From: CAVYPR01 sp052145775
Lineage (GTDB): Bacteria; Actinomycetota; Acidimicrobiia; Acidimicrobiales; RAAP-2
Assembly: GCA_052145775.1 (NCBI GenBank)
Contig: JBKQNY010000150.1
Span: 1-21,307 of the forward strand
DNA: 21,307 bases
Direction of reading: 5' to 3'
In this document: in pieces, positions 1 to 6,192 of the stretch
Layout of the letters: the number at the start of each line of letters is the position of its first letter
How positions within the stretch are numbered: position 1 is the stretch's first letter
Program-made: the position numbers and the translations under genes
The notes under the pieces: generated by a model
The model's database searches: none
What the model was told of the DNA's origin: nothing
The model's input: the letters and a program-made list of their open reading frames with translations, nothing else

Positions 1-1382
1 GTCCGCTCTGGGTGGGGGCCGGCCTCGGTCTCGTGCTCGTGGTCCAGTTCTTCGTGAGCACCGAGGTCCTCGTGATGCTCGTCGGCGCCGCCGTGGCGGG
101 GCTCGCGCTCGTCGTCGTCTACGCCGCGGCCTTCTCCCGCACCGAGCTCGCCGCCCGCGCCCCGCACGCCCTGGCCGGTCTGGGGGTGGCGGTGGGGGTG
201 TCCGCCGTGCTGCTCGCCTACCCGGTGTGGTTCGCCCTCGAGGGGCCGGCCCACCTCTCGGGGCTGGTGTGGCCGAACACGGGGGGCGGGACAGGGCTGG
301 TCGGGTCGGGCCCGGTCGTGGTGGCCGACCTGCTGCGGTTGCGGCACATGAGCCCGTCCGCCCTCCGCTTCTTCGCCGGCTACCAGGGGCCGGGGCTGCC
401 CGAGCCCGAATACCTCGGCGTGTTCCTCCCGGCTGTGGTTGTCGTCGGTCTGGCGGCATGGTGGAGGAACCTCCGGCTGTGGTTCCTGGTCGTCCTCGGC
501 CTGTTGGCACTGGTCGTGGGCCTCGGGCACCAGCGGTACTGGACCCCCTGGCGGGTGGTGGCCCGGCTCCCGCTGGTGCAGAACGTGGTGCCCGTGCGGC
601 TGATGGTGGTGGTCACCTGGTGCGCGGCCGCCGCCCTGGCGGTCGTCATGGCCACGGTGCGCGGGCGCGTGGCTCGCCGCGTGGGCGCCGGCGACCCGGG
701 GAGGCGGCGCGCCGGCACCTGGGCGGGAGCGCTGTGCGGCCTGGCGGTCGCGGCCGCCGCCCTGGTGCCGCTGGTCGGGGCCGAGGCCGGGAACGTCCCG
801 CTGACCACCGAGGGCGTCTCGGTGCCGACGTGGTTCACCGTCGCCGCCCCGCACCTCCCGCCACATCGGGTGGTGCTGACCTTCCCCCTGCCGGTGACCG
901 GGGGGTCGGCCATGACCTGGCAGGCTGTCGACGGCCTTCATTTCGCCCTGGCGACCGGGGCCGGACCCGAGAGCGTTCCGAGCCGCGCCGGCGCCGAGCG
1001 GGCCGGGTTGGCCGTCCTCACCGCGGCCGGCTCGGTCTTCTGGACGCTGCCCCCGCCCACCGGCAAGAACGTGACGGCCGTGCGCCGGGCCCTGGCCGGG
1101 TGGGGGGTGACCGACGTGGTGGTGCCCGCCCCGTCCGAGCTGGTCCCTGCGTCCGAGCGCGCCGCCCCCACGGCGTGGGCGCTCGGCCTGCTCACCCTGG
1201 CCGTGGGCCGCCCGCCCGTCTACGCCGACGGAGCCTGGGTGTGGAGCGCGGTGCGCACACCGTCGTCGCGTCGCACCATCTCGGCAGATGGCTTCGACGC
1301 CTGCACCGAACCGGGGCGCCTGGACGGGGCCGCCCGACTCGGCGTGCCCGAGTGCGTGCTGGCCTCCTCAGCCTCCGCGTGA
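1..1382 (+). CDS. Polytopic membrane protein, GT-C/YfhO-like, C-terminal part (5' truncated by window)
   Basis: The reading frame is open back to the window edge (first full codon at base 3), so the true start is outside; the GTG at 12 is just an internal codon. About 456 residues are visible. The first ~245 are mostly hydrophobic, with roughly seven membrane segments. A loop motif near residues 180-196 (PWRVVARLPLVQNVVPVRL) resembles the R-x-P-x-R region of GT-C and YfhO-like polytopic proteins. The last ~190 residues form a soluble, probably extracytoplasmic domain ending with two cysteines (CTEPG and PECVL). The architecture fits lipid-linked-sugar glycosyltransferases or related envelope proteins, but no catalytic N-terminal loop can be seen, so the substrate is unknown. 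Its 3' end overlaps the convergent methyltransferase by 15 bp. The downstream YfhO-family gene suggests a shared envelope-glycan role (inference). Confidence 0.7.
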   Translation, partial: PLWVGAGLGLVLVVQFFVSTEVLVMLVGAAVAGLALVVVYAAAFSRTELAARAPHALAGLGVAVGVSAVLLAYPVWFALEGPAHLSGLVWPNTGGGTGLVGSGPVVVADLLRLRHMSPSALRFFAGYQGPGLPEPEYLGVFLPAVVVVGLAAWWRNLRLWFLVVLGLLALVVGLGHQRYWTPWRVVARLPLVQNVVPVRLMVVVTWCAAAALAVVMATVRGRVARRVGAGDPGRRRAGTWAGALCGLAVAAAALVPLVGAEAGNVPLTTEGVSVPTWFTVAAPHLPPHRVVLTFPLPVTGGSAMTWQAVDGLHFALATGAGPESVPSRAGAERAGLAVLTAAGSVFWTLPPPTGKNVTAVRRALAGWGVTDVVVPAPSELVPASERAAPTAWALGLLTLAVGRPPVYADGAWVWSAVRTPSSRRTISADGFDACTEPGRLDGAARLGVPECVLASSASA

Positions 1383-2111
1383 GCCCGAGGTGACGCAGAG
1401 CATGCCCAGAGAGACGCCGAACGGAAGCCGCGTCCCGCGGGCGATGGCCGACGCCTCGAGCGCGAAGGGGAGCTCCAGGGCGCGGTTGACGTGGGCCGGG
1501 GTCCGGTCGAGATCGGTCCGACCCGGGCGCGACGAGCGACGGGACACCAGGCGCGCCGCGGCCACGACGGGGAGGAGCAGGGAATTGAACGAGGTGGTCA
1601 CCACCGGGTCCCAGCCGGCTCCCGTCACCCGCCGCACGAGTTCGGTGCGGGAGTAGCGGCGGAGGTGGTGGAGCTGCACGTCGTGGTCGGTCCAGAGCCA
1701 CTGGTAGGCGGGGACGGTCACGACCAGGTGGGCGCCGTCGGAGGCCACGCGCCGCAGCTCGGCCAGGGCCGCGGCATCGTCGGCCACGTGCTCGAGCACG
1801 TCGCAGGCGAAGAGCAGGTCGAACCGACTGTCGTCGAAGGGCAGCGACTCGAGGCCGGCCTGGCGGACGTCGTCGAGGCCCCGCTCGTGGCAGTAGGCCA
1901 CGGCGTCGGCCGAGGGGTCGACGCCGGCGGCCCGGCCGAGCACCCCGAACTCGACGAGGTTGCGCCCGGTGCCGCAGCCGGCGTCGAGCAAACGCGGTGC
2001 CGGGGGCAGCTCGGCACGGCCCAGGAGGGCCCAGATGACGCGCCGCCGGCCGCGGAACCACCAGTGCACGTCCTCCTGCTCGTACATCTCGGCGTAGGCC
2101 TGGCGGTCCAC
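1368..2111 (-). CDS. Class I SAM-dependent methyltransferase (Methyltransf_11/23 type)
   Basis: Predicted cytosolic, 247 residues, using SAM to methylate an unknown acceptor. Motif I is LLDAGCGTGRN at 41-51. The acidic end of strand 2 is GVDPS at 63-67, and the post-motif region DLLFACDVLEHV is at 98-109. The N-terminal YEQEDVHWWFRGRR segment (10-23) is typical of methyltransferases found among polysaccharide and glycosyltransferase genes. I chose the GTG start at 2111 because homologues begin close to this segment and a TACAGT -10 box lies 8 nt upstream. Longer in-frame starts at 2150 and 2240 would add a low-complexity tail and run into the divergent membrane-protein gene. The C-terminal ~60 residues are semi-hydrophobic, which may allow membrane association. 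Flanking by two polytopic envelope proteins suggests a sugar or lipid-linked glycan substrate (inference). Confidence 0.85.
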   Translation of the reverse strand: MDRQAYAEMYEQEDVHWWFRGRRRVIWALLGRAELPPAPRLLDAGCGTGRNLVEFGVLGRAAGVDPSADAVAYCHERGLDDVRQAGLESLPFDDSRFDLLFACDVLEHVADDAAALAELRRVASDGAHLVVTVPAYQWLWTDHDVQLHHLRRYSRTELVRRVTGAGWDPVVTTSFNSLLLPVVAAARLVSRRSSRPGRTDLDRTPAHVNRALELPFALEASAIARGTRLPFGVSLGMLCVTSGSRGG

Positions 2112-2119
2112 TCGGGCGG

Positions 2120-2125
2120 ACTGTA
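2120..2125 (-). promoter_or_regulatory. Putative -10 box of leaderless methyltransferase transcript
   Basis: Minus-strand TACAGT (TAnnnT) ends 8 nt before the GTG at 2111, so transcription would begin at or next to the start codon. There is no Shine-Dalgarno sequence at this start and no recognisable -35 hexamer. Confidence 0.5.
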
Positions 2126-2148
2126 CTTCAGGGGGGACCGGCCCTAGC

Positions 2149-4791
2149 ATGTCGCCGCTTATGCCCGAGGACGCGGTTTCGGCGCCGGCGGCCGACGCCG
2201 GGACCGGGGCGCAACCGGGCCGGTCACGCTGGGTGCCCAAGCACCCCGGCCTCTTCGTGCTGGCGGCCTACGTGGTGCTGGCGGTCATCTTCTTCTGGCC
2301 CGGCCTGCTGCCCGGCCACACCGTGTCCGCCGCCGACTATCTGTGGAACGCGGCCCCCTGGAACACGTCGATTCCGGCCAGCGTGCCCCGCCAGAGCCTC
2401 CACCCGCTGCTGGTCGGCTCCAACCCCCAGCTCGTCGACGGTGTGACCGTCTTCGAGCCGTTCCTGCAGTACACGAGGTCGCAGCTTCCCCATATCCCCT
2501 TGTGGGACCCCTACATCATGGGCGGGATGCCGTACCTGGCCGACATGCAGTCGGCCATCTTCTCCCCGTTCAGCCTGCCCGCCTACGTGCTGCCCTTCTG
2601 GTGGTCGCTCGGGGTGATCGCCGTGATGAAGGTGGTGGTGGCGGCGACGGGCACCTACCTCCTGGCCCGGGCCCTCAAGATGGGCCAGGCCGGGGCCTTC
2701 ATGGCCGGCCTCATCTTCGGCTTCGGGCTGTTCCTGATCGCTTGGATCCCCTGGCCGCTCGACAACGTCTTCCCGCTCATCCCCTGGATGCTCTACGCCA
2801 CCGAGCGGCTGGTGCGCCGGCCCGGCGTGCTGCCGGCGGCGGGGCTGGCCGCGCTGGTGGCCCTCCAGTTCTTCGGCGGACATCCCGAGTCGAGCGTGTA
2901 CGCCCTCTTCGCCGCCGTGGGCTACTTCGTCCTCCGACTCCTCCAGGGCGCCGGCGGGGGAGTGCTGGCCGCGGTGGGCGAGGCGCGTCGGCGGGGCACC
3001 TCGCGCCTGAGGGCCTTGGCCGGGTGCGTGCCCCGGCCGGTCGTCGCCTTCGTCTGCGCCCTCGTGGTGGGCACCGCGTTGGCCGGCGTGGTCCTCCTCC
3101 CGTTTCTAGAGCTCCTCCACAACTCCTCGGACCTCACGGTGCGGCCGCGCAGCCAGGTCCACGTGCAGGCGAAGTACGTCTTCGCCGCCTTCCTGCCCCG
3201 GTACTTCCCGGGCAGCTTCGAGATCGAGACCGCCTTTTATGCCGGTGCCCTGCCGCTGATGCTCGGCTTCGCCGCGCTGCTGCGTCCGAGGGTGGAACGG
3301 GTCGCCTTCGCCGTGGTGGGGGCGGTGAGCGTGCTGGTGGTCCTCGGTGTCCAGCCCCTCTTCGCACTGGCCGGCCACACGCCGGGCCTCGACCAGACCT
3401 ACCTCAGCCGGCTCACCATCATCTACCTGCTCTGCCTCGCCCTCCTGGCCGGCTGGGGCCTTGACGACCTGGTGCGCCGGCGGTCGAGCCGACGGGCCGC
3501 CGTGACCATCGGCGCGCTGGCCGTCGTCCTGGCGCTGCTGCCCCTGGTGGTGGTGGCCGGGACCCGGGGGACCTCCCTGCGCTACCTGCACCAGGCCGTC
3601 GACATCGCCTGGTTCTTCGCCACCACCCCCTTCCCGCACGCCGCGCACGTGGTCCCGATCGTCCGTCTGACGGCGCTCGTGGTGTGGCTCACGGTGGCCG
3701 GCTTCGCCGTCGCCCTCGTGCTGCTGCGGCTCACCAGGGTCCTGCCGGCGAGGGCCTTCGCCCTCCTGGCCATCGCCCTGGTGGTCGGCGACCTCTTCCA
3801 GGCGGGGATGGGCTACAACCCGGCCATCACCCAGTCCAACGCCACCCAGCCGGTGACGGGCGCCATCTCCTACCTGCAGCACCAGGGGACCTCGCGCTAC
3901 GTGGGGGTGACGCCGTACAACACGACGGTTCCCCTGCCGCCCGACGTGAACATCCGCTACGGCCTCACCGACCTGCGCGGCTACGACCTGCCGGTGATCA
4001 CCCGGTTCGCCGATCTCTGGACGCGCTACGTGGCGCCGGCCACGCCGCTGCTTCCCGAGGACACGCCGTCGGTGCCGCTCACCGTCTACAACACCCTGGC
4101 CCCCTCCACCATGCGAGTCCTCTCCCTCTTCGGCGTGCATGACATCTTGGAGCAGAAGCACGAGCCGCCACCCAACATCCCCGGACTCACCGTCGCCTAC
4201 GACGGACCCGACGCCACCATCTACGCCAACCCCGCGGCGCTTCCTCGGACCTGGCTGGTCGGCGCCCAGGAGGTGCTGGCGAGCCCCGGGGCGCAGCTCG
4301 AGCGCATCGGAGCCCCGGGCTTCCGCCCCCGCCAGGCGGTCGTCACCGGCACCCGGCTCCCCGGTTTGGCCACGGTGCCCTCGGCGGCTCTGGCGCCCAC
4401 GCCGGGGACGGCCCACATCACCTCCTATGGTGCCCAGCGGGTGGCCGTCATCGCCCACGCCGCCCGCCAGGGCGAGCTGGTGCTGTCCGACACCTGGTAC
4501 CCGGGGTGGCAGGTGACCGTGAACGGCCGTCCCGAGCCGGTCGACGAGGTCGACTACCTCCTACGTGGCGTGGCCGTGCCGGCGGGCACCGACCACGTCG
4601 TCTTCACCTACGACCCCGTGAGCTTCCGCCACGGTTGGGAGCTGAGCTTGGGCGCAGCGGCGGTGCTGGGGGTGGCCGTGGTGGGCGCCCTCGTGGCCCG
4701 CCGTCGGCGGCGCCCGGCCAAGGGCCGCCACGTGCGGGTGACGCCGGGCCCGGCGGCCGGACCGCCCGGGTCTGGGCCGTCACCGCCCTGA
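2149..4791 (+). CDS. YfhO-family polytopic membrane protein
   Basis: 880 residues, in the usual size range for YfhO-type proteins (PF09586). A first membrane segment lies at about 28-48, followed by an extracytoplasmic loop with the family-like LWDPYIMGGMPYLADMQS stretch (~120-137). A long run of membrane helices extends to ~550 and includes FGGHPESSVY near 242-251. A large extracytoplasmic region follows. It ends with the typical YfhO tail: SDTWYPGWQVTVNG, a vpaG-x-H-x-v-x-f-x-Y segment, a final helix and a basic cytoplasmic end. Characterised Bacillus YfhO is required for lipoteichoic-acid glycosylation; the actinobacterial substrate is unknown. The start at 2149 has an AGGGGGGA tract 11 nt upstream. 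ATG at 2161 is an alternative, with TAGCAT ending 10 nt before it. The gene is divergent from the methyltransferase and follows another polytopic protein. Confidence 0.82.
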   Translation: MSPLMPEDAVSAPAADAGTGAQPGRSRWVPKHPGLFVLAAYVVLAVIFFWPGLLPGHTVSAADYLWNAAPWNTSIPASVPRQSLHPLLVGSNPQLVDGVTVFEPFLQYTRSQLPHIPLWDPYIMGGMPYLADMQSAIFSPFSLPAYVLPFWWSLGVIAVMKVVVAATGTYLLARALKMGQAGAFMAGLIFGFGLFLIAWIPWPLDNVFPLIPWMLYATERLVRRPGVLPAAGLAALVALQFFGGHPESSVYALFAAVGYFVLRLLQGAGGGVLAAVGEARRRGTSRLRALAGCVPRPVVAFVCALVVGTALAGVVLLPFLELLHNSSDLTVRPRSQVHVQAKYVFAAFLPRYFPGSFEIETAFYAGALPLMLGFAALLRPRVERVAFAVVGAVSVLVVLGVQPLFALAGHTPGLDQTYLSRLTIIYLLCLALLAGWGLDDLVRRRSSRRAAVTIGALAVVLALLPLVVVAGTRGTSLRYLHQAVDIAWFFATTPFPHAAHVVPIVRLTALVVWLTVAGFAVALVLLRLTRVLPARAFALLAIALVVGDLFQAGMGYNPAITQSNATQPVTGAISYLQHQGTSRYVGVTPYNTTVPLPPDVNIRYGLTDLRGYDLPVITRFADLWTRYVAPATPLLPEDTPSVPLTVYNTLAPSTMRVLSLFGVHDILEQKHEPPPNIPGLTVAYDGPDATIYANPAALPRTWLVGAQEVLASPGAQLERIGAPGFRPRQAVVTGTRLPGLATVPSAALAPTPGTAHITSYGAQRVAVIAHAARQGELVLSDTWYPGWQVTVNGRPEPVDEVDYLLRGVAVPAGTDHVVFTYDPVSFRHGWELSLGAAAVLGVAVVGALVARRRRRPAKGRHVRVTPGPAAGPPGSGPSPP

Positions 4792-4838
4792 GCGCGCTTG
4801 CGGGGTCGACCCTCGAGAGTCCTCCCTGGTCTCCGGGG

Positions 4839-4867
4839 TTGCCTCCCGACGGCCCGGCAAGTAGAAT
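4839..4867 (+). promoter_or_regulatory. Sigma-70-type promoter of the padR-ABC-permease operon
   Basis: TTGCCT (4839-4844), a 17-bp spacer and TAGAAT (4862-4867) form a good housekeeping promoter, placing the transcription start near 4874. The 107-bp gap around it is the only clearly AT-richer patch in this area. It predicts a leader of about 24 nt, unlike the leaderless genes elsewhere in the window. Confidence 0.6.
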
Positions 4868-4897
4868 ACTCAGTATGCAACCACGGATACTGAAGTA
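4866..4897 (+). promoter_or_regulatory. Paired PadR-type operator (two ATACT/AGTA inverted repeats)
   Basis: The first repeat is a perfect ATACT-c-AGTAT at 4866-4876; it shares its first two bases with the -10 box and covers the predicted transcription start. The second is ATACT-ga-AGTA at 4887-4897, ending at the ATG of padR. Their centres are about 21.5 bp apart, or two helical turns, so two dimers could bind the same DNA face. PadR regulators commonly repress their own operons through such AT-rich dyads. Binding by this particular PadR is inference. Confidence 0.6.
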
Positions 4898-5473
4898 ATG
4901 AGCGTTCGGCACGCCATCCTGGCCCTCCTGCGGGAGGGCCCCAAGTACGGACTCCAGCTCCGCCAGGAGTTCGAGGAGCGGACCGGCGACGTCTGGCCCC
5001 TCACCGTGGGCCAGGTGTACACGACGCTCCAGCGGCTCGAACGCGACGGTCTGGTCGAGTCCGACGGCGACGGCGACGCCGGCCCCCAGAAGGGGTTCCG
5101 GATCACCGACGAGGGGACGCGGGAGCTCGAGTGGTGGCTGCGGACGCCCCCCGACCTGGCCGCGCCGCCCAGGGACGAGATGGTCATCAAGGTCCTGGTG
5201 GCGATGCGGCTCCCCGGTGTCGACGTCCACGAGGTCCTCCAGGTCCACCGGCACTACGTCGTCGAGCTGATGCAGCAGTGGACCCGCCTCAAGGAGGACG
5301 AGGCCAGCTTCGACCTCTCCTTCGCCCTGGTGGTCGACGCGGAGCTCTTCCGCCTCGATTCCGTGGTGCGGTGGCTCGACGCCGCCGACGGGCGGATCAA
5401 GCGGGCCGCGGTCGAAGCCCCCGCGGCCTCGCCGGCACCGGTCCTGCGCCGTCGACTGGCGGTGCGCCGATGA
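4898..5473 (+). CDS. PadR-family transcriptional regulator
   Basis: 191 residues. The N-terminal PadR winged helix spans ~1-82. Its hallmarks are ILALLREGPKYGLQLRQEFEE (5-25), TVGQVYTTLQRLERDGLVE (36-54) and FRITDEGTRELEWW (67-80). The C-terminal half is helical, as in PadR proteins that dimerise through a long C-terminal domain (Vir_act_alpha_C type). PadR proteins usually repress adjacent exporter genes and are released by small molecules or cell-envelope stress. The ATG at 4898 is preceded only by a weak GGA. The second operator repeat reaches the start codon, so binding would block transcription and perhaps initiation. The stop overlaps the start of the ABC ATPase gene (ATGA), implying translational coupling and one operon. 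The inducer is unknown. Confidence 0.93.
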   Translation: MSVRHAILALLREGPKYGLQLRQEFEERTGDVWPLTVGQVYTTLQRLERDGLVESDGDGDAGPQKGFRITDEGTRELEWWLRTPPDLAAPPRDEMVIKVLVAMRLPGVDVHEVLQVHRHYVVELMQQWTRLKEDEASFDLSFALVVDAELFRLDSVVRWLDAADGRIKRAAVEAPAASPAPVLRRRLAVRR

Positions 5474-6192
5474 ACCTCCTCGAACTCCACCACGTCTCCA
5501 AGTCCTACGGCCAGGGCACCAGCGAGGTGCACGCGCTGCGAGAGGTCGAACTCTCGGTCGACCGCGGCTCACTGGTGGCGGTGATGGGGCCGAGCGGGTC
5601 GGGGAAGTCGACCCTGCTCACCATCGCCGGCAGCCTCGAAGAGCCGACCAGCGGTGACGTGCTGATCGACGGGATGCATCTGGCCCGCATGTCGCGCAAC
5701 GACCGGGCACGGCTTCGCCGCCGCACGGTCGGCTTCGTCTTCCAGGACTTCAACCTGTTGGCGGGCCTCACCGCCGCCGAGAACGTCTCCCTGCCCCTCG
5801 AGCTCGACGGGCAGCCGATGCGCCAGGCGCGATCCGTGGCCTTGTCCGCCCTCGAGGATCTCGGCATCGCCGAGCGCGCCGACCACTACCCCGACGAACT
5901 CTCCGGCGGTGAGCGCCAGCGCGCGGCCATCGCCCGGGCGGTGGTGGGGGAGCGCCACCTGCTCCTGGCCGACGAGCCCTCCGGCGCCCTCGACTCGGCC
6001 AACGGCGAGGCGGTCATGCGACTCATCCTCTCCGCCTGCAAGCGCGGGGTGGCGGCCGTCGTCGTCACCCATGACGCGCAGCTGGCGTCGTGGGCCGACC
6101 GGGTGGTGTTCCTGCGCGACGGGAGCGTCGTCGACCAGACCCTGCCCCCGCCGAGCCCAGAGTCGCTGCTCAGCCCCGTTCCCGAGCGATGA
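5470..6192 (+). CDS. ABC transporter ATP-binding protein (MacB/LolD-type)
   Basis: 240 residues, a complete nucleotide-binding subunit. Walker A is GPSGSGKST (40-48), the Q-loop FQDFNL (91-96), the signature LSGGERQRAAIARA (144-157), Walker B LLLADEPSGALDS (164-176) and the H-loop VTHD (199-202). The SGALDS D-loop and FQDFNLL pattern are typical of ATPases paired with FtsX-type permeases (MacB, LolD, FtsE group). It should power the permease encoded next. The ATG at 5470 overlaps the padR stop, and its own stop overlaps the permease start, so all three are probably co-translated. Members of this class drive mechanical work or export of lipids, peptides or antibiotics rather than ordinary uptake. 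The cargo cannot be read from the sequence. Confidence 0.95.
   Translation: MNLLELHHVSKSYGQGTSEVHALREVELSVDRGSLVAVMGPSGSGKSTLLTIAGSLEEPTSGDVLIDGMHLARMSRNDRARLRRRTVGFVFQDFNLLAGLTAAENVSLPLELDGQPMRQARSVALSALEDLGIAERADHYPDELSGGERQRAAIARAVVGERHLLLADEPSGALDSANGEAVMRLILSACKRGVAAVVVTHDAQLASWADRVVFLRDGSVVDQTLPPPSPESLLSPVPER

Noticed and set aside
2148..2151. CATG that would make overlapping divergent start codons for the methyltransferase (2150) and YfhO-family gene (2149)
   Set aside because: The methyltransferase start at 2111 is better: it has a correctly spaced -10 box and fits homologue length. The overlap is probably chance.
3106..4458. Long open frame of 450 codons on the minus strand, inside the YfhO-family gene
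   Set aside because: It is a shadow of GC-rich codon use: composition is dominated by G, R, H, E and D with no hydrophobic core or motif, while the plus-strand frame has clear membrane segments and family features.
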